Shown piece after piece: positions 1 to 7,876 of a DNA stretch of 64,000 nucleotides (positions within the stretch are counted from its first letter, which is position 1; every line of letters begins with the position of its first letter). Location of the stretch: contig CAISYC010000064.1 of NCBI GenBank assembly GCA_903889565.1, positions 1 to 64,000 on the forward strand, written 5' to 3'. The notes beneath the pieces are model-generated. The model did not search any database and was not told where the DNA came from. It was given only the letters and a program-made list of their open reading frames with translations. A program made the translations under genes and the position numbers. The DNA is from an uncultured beta proteobacterium. GTDB lineage: Bacteria; Pseudomonadota; Gammaproteobacteria; Burkholderiales; SG8-41.

Positions 1-58
1 ATCCATACAAGCCTTACTCTGTTCAACTACTCTATCCACCTAAATCATTGGGAGCGAG

Positions 59-199
59 GTAGGTTGGGCTGACGCAGGAAGCCCAACATTCGAATAGCGA
101 CCGGCGACCGGATTCGTGATTGAAACGGTTGCACAGGCTAAAGGCTGAATGGGAGATGCGACGGATTGTCGTTGGGCTTCCTGCGTCAGCCCAACCTAC
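59..199. repeat. Pair of inverted 29-bp REP-like palindromes
   Basis: Positions 59-87 and 171-199 are exact reverse complements over 29 bases. Each arm is itself a hairpin (GTTGGGCT ... AGCCCAAC with a 9-base loop). Between them lie 83 bases without a plausible gene. Paired, oppositely oriented palindromes of this kind are typical of REP/BIME elements in intergenic DNA. The stretch 1-281 holds no gene that I can support. Confidence 0.7.
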
Positions 200-226
200 G
201 CAACTGTGCGGCGCGCGAAGTAGCCG

Positions 227-266
227 CCCCTCACCCTGCCTCTCCCCGCTTTGCGCGGCGAGGGAG
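227..266. repeat. REP-like hairpin (CCCTCACCCTG type)
   Basis: A CCCCTCACCCTG lead is followed by CTCCCCGC, a short loop and GCGGCGAGGGAG, forming an imperfect hairpin just downstream of the MFS gene stop. A second element of the same general kind occurs near 30537-30575. It may also act as a transcription terminator for the leftward MFS gene, but there is no clear U-tract in the right orientation. Confidence 0.45.
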
Positions 267-281
267 TTTTACTGATGCGAT

Positions 282-1418
282 TTACTTTTTGCTACTGGGT
301 GGCCGACTCATCAGGCCGCCAATGCCCATCATCACGCCGTTCATCAGAAACACCGCGGTTAGCCCGGTCACCGCGGCGAGTGCGCCAAACAGCGCCGGCC
401 CCGCCACGCGCATGATGTTGTTGACGGTCAATCGCAAGCCCAGCGTTTCGCCGGTGCGGCCCTCGGCGCAGTGGGCGAACATCAGCATGGTGGTGAGCGG
501 CTGGCCGCAGCCCATGCCGACACCGAAGATGAACGACACCACGGACAACAGAAAAACGCTGGTCGCCAGCGGAATCAGGAAGAAGCCGACGGCGCCGAAG
601 AAAAACGAATAGGTCAGCAAACGCAGTTCGCCGAAGCGCGAGACCAGCCGCGCCATGCCGAAACGAACGCAGAACGCCGCCGAGGCAAAGGCCGCCAACA
701 CCGAACCGATGGCGCTCGCCGATAAACCCACGGCGTGCCCGTGCAACGGCATGTAAAACTGGTAGAGATCGGTGCCGAGCTGCATCAACCCGCTGGTGAA
801 CAGCATGCCGCGCATGACCGGATCGCTGAGCGTCTCGCGCACGCTGAGACTCGCCCCCTTCGTGCGATGGCCGGCCGGCAGGTGGCGCCCCCAGGCCATC
901 AGCAGGCCCAGCGCAATCAGCGACAGCGCGGCGATGCAGAGGCAGGCGATCGCATGGCCGAAATCATCGACCGCAATGCCGCCGAACAGCGGACCGAAGA
1001 AGTTGGTTGCCGCGCCGACGAGGCTGAAGTTCGAGAAATTGTGCACCCGCTGTTCCGGCGTGCTCAAGCGCCCCACCAGTGTCTGCAGATTGACGTGGTA
1101 ACAGGCCAGCGCAAAGCCGCTCATCGCCGCCGCCACGTAGAGCACCCAGACGTAATGAAAGAAGAACGGCAGCAGCAATCCGCCACCGCCGAAGAAGGTG
1201 CTCAGCAGCAAGGGCCCGCGCGGACCGATGCGGTCGGACAAGGCCCCGACCGGCCACGACAGCAAAAGCGGGAATGCGAAGAACATCGCCGCCAGCACGC
1301 CGACCTCGGAGGCCGACGCGCCCAGATGCAGCGCGAACAGCGAGAGCACGACGCGCGCGGCGGTCATGCCGGTGAAACTCAGGAAACCGACGGCGAAGGT
1401 GAGATGCAGCGGCTTCAA
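282..1418 (-). CDS. MFS transporter
   Basis: This 378-residue protein has about 12 hydrophobic segments, the usual length and layout of a major facilitator superfamily permease in the inner membrane. The loop after the second segment carries a motif A-like sequence (LSDRIGPRGPLLL). The likely start is a TTG codon 18 bases after the selD stop, with a GGGG stretch about ten bases upstream, so it is probably cotranscribed with selD. Nothing in the sequence identifies the substrate; a drug, sugar or amino acid exporter is possible. The link to selD may be only positional. Family assignment is firm, function is not. Confidence 0.8.
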   Translation of the reverse strand: MKPLHLTFAVGFLSFTGMTAARVVLSLFALHLGASASEVGVLAAMFFAFPLLLSWPVGALSDRIGPRGPLLLSTFFGGGGLLLPFFFHYVWVLYVAAAMSGFALACYHVNLQTLVGRLSTPEQRVHNFSNFSLVGAATNFFGPLFGGIAVDDFGHAIACLCIAALSLIALGLLMAWGRHLPAGHRTKGASLSVRETLSDPVMRGMLFTSGLMQLGTDLYQFYMPLHGHAVGLSASAIGSVLAAFASAAFCVRFGMARLVSRFGELRLLTYSFFFGAVGFFLIPLATSVFLLSVVSFIFGVGMGCGQPLTTMLMFAHCAEGRTGETLGLRLTVNNIMRVAGPALFGALAAVTGLTAVFLMNGVMMGIGGLMSRPPSSKK

Positions 1419-1436
1419 CGCGCGACGATCCCCCGC

Positions 1437-2495
1437 TCAGCCGACGTGAATCGCGGGTTCGCCCGCCGACAGCGTGCCGATCTCGGCCGCCTGCTTGAAG
1501 CCGCCGGCGCGAAACGTTTCGAGCACCGCCGGCACCGTCGCGCGATCGCAGGCCACCAGCAGACCGCCGGCCGTCTGCGGATCACACAGCAGTTTGCGCT
1601 GCCATTCCGGAAAGCCCTCAGGCAAAACGGTGTGCGACCCGACGCTTGCCCAGTTGCGCTCGGAGGCACCCGTAATGAAACCGGCTTGCGCCAGATGCAG
1701 GGCCGCCGAAAGCACCGGCACGTTGGCGTACTGCAGATCAGCGCGCAGTTTGGAACCGCGGCAGATCTCATGCAGATGGCCGAGCAGGCCGAAGCCGGTG
1801 ACGTCGGTCATCGCATGTACGCCAGGCATGGCGGCCAGCGCGATGCCCGGCGTATTGAGTTTGGTCGTCGCGTCGATCATCTGTTCATAGGCCTTCGCGC
1901 GCAGCTCGCCCTTCTTCAAGGCGGCACTCATGACGCCGACGCCGATGCCCTTGCCGAGGATCAATACGTCGCCGGCCTGCGCGCGGTCGTTGCGCTTGAT
2001 GCGCGACGGATGCACGAGTCCGATGGCAACCAGACCGTAGATCGGTTCCGGATTGTCGATCGAATGACCGCCGGCGATCGGAATGCCGGCTTGCGCGCAC
2101 ACCGCATTGCCGCCGGCGAGGATCTGCTGCGCCGCCTCGACCGGCAGCCTGCCCAGCGGCATGCCGAGCAGCGCGAGCGCGAAAATCGGCGTGCCGCCCA
2201 TCGCGTAGACATCCGAGATTGCATTGGTCGCGGCGATGCGGCCGAAATCGTACGGGTCATCGACGATCGGCAAAAAGAAATCCGTCGTCGCAACCAGCGC
2301 CTGTTCATCGTTCAGACGATACACCGCCGCATCGTCGCTCGACTCGGTGCCGACCAACAGATTCGGATACGCGTTCAACAACGGCGTCTTCGACAGCAAT
2401 TCCCCCAGCAACGCTGGCGGTAGTTTGCAGCCTCATCCGCCGCCGTGTGAGAATGCGGTCAGTTTGATTTTTTGCTGGTCTATTGGTTGATTCAT
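1437..2495 (-). CDS. selD: Selenophosphate synthetase SelD, selenocysteine-containing (UGA at codon 21)
   Basis: SelD makes selenophosphate from selenide and ATP, the selenium donor for Sec-tRNA and for 2-selenouridine in tRNA. The conserved body (NLLVG, DDAAVY, TTDFFLPIVDDP, GRIAATNAISD, GGHSIDNPEP, MTDVTGFGLLGH, LLCDPQTAGG) is unmistakable. Reading upstream in the same frame from ATG 2495 gives an N-terminus ending HGGG, then TGA at 2435-2433, then GCKLPP. That is exactly the SelD active-site loop G-(C/U)-G-C-K. I therefore read TGA as selenocysteine 21, giving 352 residues, the normal SelD length. Starting after the TGA (TTG 2411, 324 residues) would remove the catalytic loop. A bSECIS-like hairpin follows the TGA. 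Its start lies 12 bases from that of divergent selU. Confidence 0.93.
2405..2417 (-). promoter_or_regulatory. Candidate bSECIS hairpin in selD mRNA
   Basis: Fifteen bases after the UGA the minus strand reads CCAGC-GTT-GCTGG: five perfect base pairs closing a three-base loop that begins with G. Two more C-G pairs are possible below a G-G mismatch. Loop size, a G in the first two loop positions and a distance of about 20 bases from UGA to the loop all match the published bacterial SECIS consensus, the signal recognised by SelB. It lies within the coding sequence, as bacterial SECIS elements do. Confidence 0.65.
2433..2435 (-). other. In-frame UGA, selenocysteine codon of selD
   Basis: TGA on the minus strand sits between GGA and GGC-TGC-AAA, at the position of catalytic Cys17 of E. 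coli SelD (motif GCGCK). Coding similarity is continuous on both sides and the frame is unbroken. Recoding is a better explanation than a nonsense mutation or sequencing error. Confidence 0.9.
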
Positions 2496-2507
2496 CGAGG
2501 TTTTTCT

Positions 2508-3557
2508 TTGCGCTACAACGAACCTGTGACCGTAGCACAACTCGCCCGGTTTGACGAGATTATCGATGTGCGTTCCGAGGCGGAGTTCGCGCTCGATCAC
2601 ATCCCCGGCGCGATCAACTGCCCGGTGCTCAACAACGAAGAACGAATCCGCGTCGGCACGCTGTACACGCAGGTCTCGCCGTTCGAAGCGAAGAAAGTCG
2701 GCGCCGCGCTGGTCAGCCGCAACATCGCGCGTCATCTCGAAGAAAACCTGGCGCAGCGCCCGCGCAACTGGAAGCCGCTGATCTATTGCTGGCGCGGCGG
2801 CACGCGCAGCGCGGCAATGGCCGCGGTGCTGCAGCAAATCGGCTGGCGCGCCAACCGGCTTGAAGGCGGTTACAAGACCTATCGCAGCACGGTGCTGGCG
2901 GATCTCAAGGCGATGCCGCAACGCTTCGACTGGCGCGTCGTCTGCGGTCTCACCGGCGGCGGCAAGAGCCGCTTGTTGCGTGCGCTCGAAACACAGGGCG
3001 CGCAGGTGCTCGATCTCGAAGCGCTGGCCGCGCATCGCGGCTCGGTGCTCGGCAACCTGCCCGGCGCACCGCAGCCTTCGCAGAAAATGTTCGACAGCCG
3101 GGTGTGGGATGGCTTGAGAAAATTCGATCCACGGCGGCCGGTGTTCGTCGAATCTGAAAGCCGGAAAATCGGCGTCCTGCGCACGCCCGAAACGCTGATC
3201 GCGGCAATGTGGGAGGCGCGCTGCATCCGGCTCGAAGCGGCGGTGCCGCTGCGCGTGTCGATGCTGCTGCGCGAATATGCGCACTTTGCAATCGATACCG
3301 CCGCGCTCGGCGGTCAGCTCGACCGTCTGGTTGAACTGCACGGTCACGAGCGCATTGCTTCATGGAAGGCGATGGCGGCGGCCGGCGACGGCGACACCCT
3401 CGTGCGCGAACTGCTGGAACTGCACTACGACCCCGCCTATGCGCGCTCCATTCTCACGCACTACAAAAATCTCGCTACTGCCGCGACGCTGACGGTGATG
3501 GCGGACAGCGAAGAAGATTTCGCGCGACTGGCCACAGCCTGCATCGCGCAGGGGTAG
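2508..3557 (+). CDS. selU: tRNA 2-selenouridine synthase SelU/MnmH
   Basis: SelU replaces sulfur of 2-thiouridine at tRNA wobble position 34 by selenium, using selenophosphate from SelD and a geranylated intermediate. The protein has an N-terminal rhodanese domain (IIDVRSEAEF, HIPGAIN) with the catalytic cysteine in CWRGGTRS (about residue 94) and a C-terminal P-loop domain with GLTGGGKS (about 137-144). The family's LEALAAHRGSVLG signature follows. I chose TTG 2508 because GAGG lies seven bases upstream; an earlier TTG at 2472 would add 12 residues overlapping the selD start. With TTG 2508 the protein has 349 residues, close to E. coli YbbB. It is divergent from selD, its substrate supplier. 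Confidence 0.93.
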   Translation: MRYNEPVTVAQLARFDEIIDVRSEAEFALDHIPGAINCPVLNNEERIRVGTLYTQVSPFEAKKVGAALVSRNIARHLEENLAQRPRNWKPLIYCWRGGTRSAAMAAVLQQIGWRANRLEGGYKTYRSTVLADLKAMPQRFDWRVVCGLTGGGKSRLLRALETQGAQVLDLEALAAHRGSVLGNLPGAPQPSQKMFDSRVWDGLRKFDPRRPVFVESESRKIGVLRTPETLIAAMWEARCIRLEAAVPLRVSMLLREYAHFAIDTAALGGQLDRLVELHGHERIASWKAMAAAGDGDTLVRELLELHYDPAYARSILTHYKNLATAATLTVMADSEEDFARLATACIAQG

Positions 3558-3560
3558 TAA

Positions 3561-4310
3561 TCAATTAGCAGACTGAGAGGCGACCGGCTCGCGAGGCAAT
3601 AACCGCTTTACCGCGGCAAGGATGGCCTCGCGTATCGCCTGTTGCCGCGCCGCATCGGTGCTGCCGCAAAACGCCTCGCACCAGCCGTCAGTGGGCGCCT
3701 CAAAATCGCAATGGCTCGCCCCTTCGATCAATCGTTGCTCGACGAGCTTCGGCAATACACCGCTCCACGGTTCGGCGATGCCGTAACCATTGCAGAAAGA
3801 CGACGGGCGCCGGATCAGGATGGCCGGCGTCTGCAGCTGGCGCGCCGCCGCCAAACCGACGCCGCCCGGCCGGTCGATCGCGTCGAGTCCGACATAACCG
3901 ACCACGCCGGGGCTTGCCGCGGCCAGCAAGGTGGATAACCCGCCGGCCGAAAAGCCGACCAGCACAATGCGTTCGACCGGCGGCGCAAATGCGCCGCTGC
4001 GGATTTGCGCCACCAGTTCAGTCAACGCGCGCGCGTTATCGCGCGAGTCGGTGATATAGGGCAAGTCAGGCACCAGCACCGCATAGCCCTCGCCGGCGAG
4101 CGCCGCGGCGTGGCCCGCCATGTTGTGGCGCGAGCGCAGAAAGCCGTGCACCAGTACGACCATGCCGAAAGCCGTGTCGGCCGGTTGGTAGAGATCGGCG
4201 ATGACGCGTTGATCCGTCAGCGTCAGTTCGACAGTTACCGCATCGGCCGCACAAACCTGCGCCGCACACAGTATGGCCGCGAGCAGAACCGTCAATGCCG
4301 GGAATTTCAT
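3561..4310 (-). CDS. Exported alpha/beta hydrolase (dienelactone-hydrolase-like)
   Basis: A signal peptide (hydrophobic residues about 4-20, cleavage near VCAADA) precedes an alpha/beta hydrolase fold. HGF at about 55-57 is the oxyanion-hole region, GFSAGG places the nucleophile Ser near 121, GLDAID offers the acid, and SHCDFE near the C-terminus supplies the His. It should be a periplasmic esterase or lipase-like hydrolase of unknown substrate. ATG 4310 is preferred over GTG 4316 because GAGAAA lies at suitable spacing. Five cysteines in the mature part suggest disulfides. It converges with selU, with two bases between the stops. Confidence 0.75.
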   Translation of the reverse strand: MKFPALTVLLAAILCAAQVCAADAVTVELTLTDQRVIADLYQPADTAFGMVVLVHGFLRSRHNMAGHAAALAGEGYAVLVPDLPYITDSRDNARALTELVAQIRSGAFAPPVERIVLVGFSAGGLSTLLAAASPGVVGYVGLDAIDRPGGVGLAAARQLQTPAILIRRPSSFCNGYGIAEPWSGVLPKLVEQRLIEGASHCDFEAPTDGWCEAFCGSTDAARQQAIREAILAAVKRLLPREPVASQSAN

Positions 4311-4359
4311 GCGCACTTTTCTCGGCGTCCGCGGGCGGCCGCGGCGGACCGTGGATCGC

Positions 4360-4659
4360 TCAGGCCGCCCCGCCGCACAGCGCAGCGCTGCGCAATTTGG
4401 CGTACTGAAAATGATTGAAGGCGGCGGCGTTCATGGTTTCTTCGTCGTCGCGCGAGATGTAGGGCATTTCGCCCAGCCGGCGGTATTTATCGACCAGCTG
4501 CGCCGCCGTCATGCCGTTTTCATAGGCGCGCCCCAGCACTTCATCGACGACCTGTTTCGCCGCCGTCACCGCGTCGTCGAGTCGCGCGTAATCGCCGATG
4601 TGGCGCACCGCGCCGTCAGCGCCGGGCGCCGCCTGCAACACTGTCAACACATATTTCAT
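4360..4659 (-). CDS. Conserved-looking small protein, unknown function
   Basis: This 99-residue soluble protein begins at ATG 4659 after a strong ribosome binding site (GGAGAG). It reads as a compact alpha-helical protein with a GRAYENGMTAAQLVDKYRRLGEMPYI region and no signal peptide or membrane segment. Codon use fits the neighbours. It lies 49 bases upstream of the exported hydrolase on the same strand and could be cotranscribed with it. I do not recognise the family. Confidence 0.6.
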   Translation of the reverse strand: MKYVLTVLQAAPGADGAVRHIGDYARLDDAVTAAKQVVDEVLGRAYENGMTAAQLVDKYRRLGEMPYISRDDEETMNAAAFNHFQYAKLRSAALCGGAA

Positions 4660-4827
4660 TTTCTCTCCGGCGCGGCGGCTTCGCCGCGCAGTACAATGGC
4701 CACGCCCGGACCCGTTCAGGATTTCTTGCGGAAAATCAATCAATGCCCCGACCGCTTCGCTAAAATGATGGACCAAGCCAACACGAATTGCAAACCGGAT
4801 ATCTGACTTGAACCACCGCCTCCCATC

Positions 4828-5736
4828 GTGACGCGCGCAACCGTCAAACTGGCTGTGCTGTTCGCGGACATCAGCGGCAGCACGCGCCTGTACGAACAGA
4901 TGGGCGACACCGGCGCCTTCGGCCAGATCAAGGATTGCCTGCAGATCCTCACTCTGGTGACCGAGCAGCACAAGGGCTGGGTCGTGAAAACCATCGGCGA
5001 CGGCATCATGTGCGCCTTCCCCGACGTCGATTCGGCGGCGCTCGCGGCCTGCTCGATGCAACGCCACATCGCGCAGCGCCCGGCCGCGCGCGGCCGTGAA
5101 AAAATCTCCATCCGAGTCGGCTTTCACTTCGGCACCGTGCTGCGAGACGGCAAGGAGATCTTCGGCGACGCGGTCAACCTTGCCGCCGGCATCGCCGCGC
5201 TGGCAACCGCCAGCCATATCGCGATTACCAGCGCGGCGGCGGCGCTGCTGTCGCCGCAGCTCAATCTCAGGGTGCGCAAACTGACGGCGATGCCGGTCAA
5301 GGGCAAGCGCACGCCGATCGACGTGCACGAGATCGCATGGCAGGACGCCGGCCAGGAAACCCACGTTCCCGGTCGCATCAGCAGCCATGCGCAGCTCGTG
5401 CAGTCGCGGCTCAACATCGAATTCCGTCAGCGCAAATACGTCTTCCGCGATTCGTTCACGATCGGCCGCGACGAAACCAGCGACCTCGTGATCGACGACC
5501 CGATGGCCTCGCGGCACCACGCGCGCGTCGAAAAACGCAAGGAACAGTTCGTGCTGATCGATCAGAGCACCAACGGCAGCTATGTCACCGTCACCGGCCG
5601 CCGGGAAATTCCGCTGCACCGCGCCGAATTCATGCTCTACGGCAGCGGCCAGATCGCCTTCGGCGATTCCACCGACGTGCGCCCTGACGTCGCAATCGTG
5701 CGCTTTTTCTGCGAATCGGCGGGCGCGCCGGCTTAG
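4828..5736 (+). CDS. Class III nucleotide cyclase domain fused to FHA domain
   Basis: Residues about 5-175 form a class III adenylate/guanylate cyclase domain. The metal-binding aspartates are visible in FADISGST (D14) and TIGDGIM (D58), as is the base-recognition Lys (K54 in VVKTIGDG) and N117 in GDAVNLAAG. The usual transition-state Arg three to four residues after that Asn is Gly121. Residues about 200-295 are an FHA phosphothreonine-binding domain (FTIGRDETSDLVIDD, SRHHARVE, NGSYV). It has no membrane segment. It would sense a phosphorylated partner and make, or bind, a cyclic nucleotide. The start is GTG 4828 without an evident ribosome binding site. The arn cluster follows on the same strand. 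Confidence 0.85.
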   Translation: MTRATVKLAVLFADISGSTRLYEQMGDTGAFGQIKDCLQILTLVTEQHKGWVVKTIGDGIMCAFPDVDSAALAACSMQRHIAQRPAARGREKISIRVGFHFGTVLRDGKEIFGDAVNLAAGIAALATASHIAITSAAAALLSPQLNLRVRKLTAMPVKGKRTPIDVHEIAWQDAGQETHVPGRISSHAQLVQSRLNIEFRQRKYVFRDSFTIGRDETSDLVIDDPMASRHHARVEKRKEQFVLIDQSTNGSYVTVTGRREIPLHRAEFMLYGSGQIAFGDSTDVRPDVAIVRFFCESAGAPA

Positions 5737-5749
5737 CGCGCGAGGGGGC

Positions 5750-5758
5750 TGGTATACT
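5750..5758 (+). promoter_or_regulatory. Candidate extended -10 promoter of the arn cluster
   Basis: TGGTATACT reads as an extended -10 element (TGnTATAAT-like, five of six in the hexamer). No good -35 box is seen, as is common with extended -10 promoters. Transcription would start close to 5765, only a few bases before the assigned TTG start of arnT, implying a very short leader. Confidence 0.4.
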
Positions 5759-5768
5759 CTTCCCCCAT

Positions 5769-7445
5769 TTGAACGGTTCCCCATCAATCTCGACACTGTC
5801 GGCCGAACGCGCCCTGCGCGGCTGGTGGGTGGTACTGCTCGCCGCACTGGTGATCTGGGGCGCCAATCTCGAATACCGCAAACTCGCGCTCTCCGATGAG
5901 GGCCGCTATTCGGAAATTCCGCGCTACATGGCGCAGTCAGGCGACTGGCTGACGCCGCGGCTCAACGGCATCAAGTATTTCGAGAAGCCACCGCTGCAGT
6001 ACTGGGCCACCGCGGCCGCGTATGAGGTTTTCGGCGAACATCAATGGACAGCCCGCCTGTGGCCGGCGCTGACCGGATTCGCCGGACTGCTGCTGGTGTT
6101 TTTTGCCGGCGCGCGGATCTACGGCACGGTCGCCGGCTTTTACGCGGCATTAGTGCTCGGCAGTTCGCTCTTGTATGCGGGCATGGCGCACATCCTCACC
6201 CTCGACATGGGCAATGCGTTTTTCATGACGATGGCGCTGGCCGGCATCCTGCTCGGCTTCGATGCGCGCGCCGATGCGCTTGCGCGCAAACGCTGGCTGC
6301 AGTTCGCCGCCGCAGGTTGCGCACTGGCCATGCTGAGCAAGGGCCTGATCGGCATCGTGCTGCCCGGCGCAGTGGTGGTGCTCTACATGCTGTTGCGACG
6401 CGACTTCGGCCTCCTGCGCAAAATCCCCTTTATCAGCGGCGGCCTTATTTTTTTCGCCATCTGCGCGCCGTGGTTCATTGCCGTCTCGCTGGTCAATCCG
6501 GAATTCCCGCAGTTCTTTTTCATTCATGAACACTTCCAGCGCTACACCACGACAGTGCATCAGCGCTATCAGCCGTGGTACTACTTCATTCCGATTCTGT
6601 TGCTCGGCATCCTGCCGTGGCTGCTGCCGCTCGTTGATGCCCTGCTGTCGGCGCTGCGGCGTGCGCGCAGCCGCGAATTCGATCCGACGCTGTTCCTGCT
6701 GATCTGGAGCGGTTTCATTTTCGTCTTTTTTTCGATTTCCGACTCCAAGCTGCCGTCCTATATCCTGCCGATTTTTCCGGCGCTGGCGCTGTTGATGGGC
6801 CGGCGGCTCGCCGACATCGGCGGCCGCGCGCTGGCCTGGCAACTGCTGCCGGTCGCGCTGCTGGCGGCTGTGGGCTTCTACTTCGTGCCGTATACGGAAC
6901 GCCTTGCCTCGGCGGCGATTCCGGCCGCACTCTATCGCGCGCAGACGCCCTGGCTTTATGCCGCAGCCGGCGCGCTCCTGATCGGCAGCGTGATCGCGAT
7001 CGTGCTTGCGTGGCGTAGCAAAACCAACGGCGCAGTGGTCGCCTGCGCGTTTGCCGGCCTCGTCACGACGCAGCTGGCGGTCACCAGCGAAGACGCGCTG
7101 TCGCCCGCGCATTCGACTTATCATCTGGTCAAACAGCTTGCACCCTATTTGAAACCCGACGTGCCGTTTTACAGCGTCGGCAGCTACGAGCAGACGCTGC
7201 CGTTTTACATCAAGCGCACGGTCACGCTGGTCGATTACCAGGACGAAATGGCCTTCGGCCTCGAACACGAACCGCAGCGCTGGGTGCCGAAGATCGCGGA
7301 GTTCGAAGCGCTGTGGAACACCGCGCCCTATGCGCTGGCGGTGATGGGGCCGGAAAAATATCAGGAACTCGCCGCGGCAAACCTGCCGATGCAATTGATT
7401 GCCCGCGACACCGAGCGCGTGTTCGTGCGCACGCCGGCGCGCTAA
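5769..7445 (+). CDS. arnT: ArnT-like lipid A glycosyltransferase (GT83)
   Basis: ArnT transfers 4-amino-4-deoxy-L-arabinose from undecaprenyl phosphate to lipid A on the periplasmic face of the inner membrane. The 558-residue protein has about 12 membrane segments and, after the first, the family's catalytic periplasmic loop: SDEGRYSEIPRYM, then FEKPPLQYW. Length matches ArnT. The following genes encode other Arn steps, which supports the sugar assignment over a generic PMT-family enzyme. The start TTG 5769 has no clear ribosome binding site and lies just after a candidate promoter. The short spacing to the next gene (13 bases) indicates one operon. Confidence 0.85.
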   Translation: MNGSPSISTLSAERALRGWWVVLLAALVIWGANLEYRKLALSDEGRYSEIPRYMAQSGDWLTPRLNGIKYFEKPPLQYWATAAAYEVFGEHQWTARLWPALTGFAGLLLVFFAGARIYGTVAGFYAALVLGSSLLYAGMAHILTLDMGNAFFMTMALAGILLGFDARADALARKRWLQFAAAGCALAMLSKGLIGIVLPGAVVVLYMLLRRDFGLLRKIPFISGGLIFFAICAPWFIAVSLVNPEFPQFFFIHEHFQRYTTTVHQRYQPWYYFIPILLLGILPWLLPLVDALLSALRRARSREFDPTLFLLIWSGFIFVFFSISDSKLPSYILPIFPALALLMGRRLADIGGRALAWQLLPVALLAAVGFYFVPYTERLASAAIPAALYRAQTPWLYAAAGALLIGSVIAIVLAWRSKTNGAVVACAFAGLVTTQLAVTSEDALSPAHSTYHLVKQLAPYLKPDVPFYSVGSYEQTLPFYIKRTVTLVDYQDEMAFGLEHEPQRWVPKIAEFEALWNTAPYALAVMGPEKYQELAAANLPMQLIARDTERVFVRTPAR

Positions 7446-7458
7446 CCAGGAGCCAAAC

Positions 7459-7830
7459 ATGAACGCAATCAGCCTTGCACTGCTCATGGCCGGCGTGATG
7501 CTCAACGCCGGCGCCCAATTGCTGTTGAAGGCCGGCACCAACAGCGTCGGCGCTTTCGAATACAGCGCCGCCAATATCATTCCGGTCGGCTGGAAACTCG
7601 CCACCGAGCCGCACATCATCGGCGGCCTCAGCTGCTATGTGATCAGCGTGGTGGTGTGGATCATGGCGCTGTCGCGGGTCGAGGTCAGCATCGCCTATCC
7701 GCTGCTGTCGGTCGGCTACGTGGTCAATGCAATCGCCGCTTATTATCTGTTCGGCGAGGCGGTGACGCCGATGCGGCTCACCGGCATTGCCGTCATTATC
7801 GTCGGGGTGTGGATCGTCGCGCGCTCCTAG
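7459..7830 (+). CDS. Small multidrug-resistance-fold flippase subunit (ArnE/ArnF-like)
   Basis: This 123-residue protein has four membrane segments and the EamA/SMR fold (AQLLLKAG near the first helix, VEVSIAYPLLSVGYVVNAI in the third). In enterobacteria, ArnE and ArnF form the flippase for undecaprenyl-phosphate-aminoarabinose. Here only one such gene is present, so it may act as a homodimer. AGGAG at 7448-7452 supports ATG 7459. Position inside the arn cluster, between arnT and arnC, is the main reason for the role. Confidence 0.8.
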   Translation: MNAISLALLMAGVMLNAGAQLLLKAGTNSVGAFEYSAANIIPVGWKLATEPHIIGGLSCYVISVVVWIMALSRVEVSIAYPLLSVGYVVNAIAAYYLFGEAVTPMRLTGIAVIIVGVWIVARS

Positions 7831-7876
7831 GGTTCTCTCGCATCGGCTACAATCTCGGCTTCATTCGGATGCAATC

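Noticed and set aside
735-2423. Long plus-strand frame antisense to the MFS gene and selD
   Set aside because: Gln/Arg/Ala/His-rich composition without domains; it is the GC-rich mirror of real minus-strand genes with recognised families.
2433-2435. Nonsense mutation or frameshift in selD
   Set aside because: Frame and similarity continue on both sides, the codon sits precisely at the Cys/Sec site and a SECIS-like hairpin follows, so recoding is the better reading.
2472-2507. Earlier TTG start for selU adding 12 residues
   Set aside because: No ribosome binding site, extends into the selD start region, and TTG 2508 has GAGG at proper spacing.
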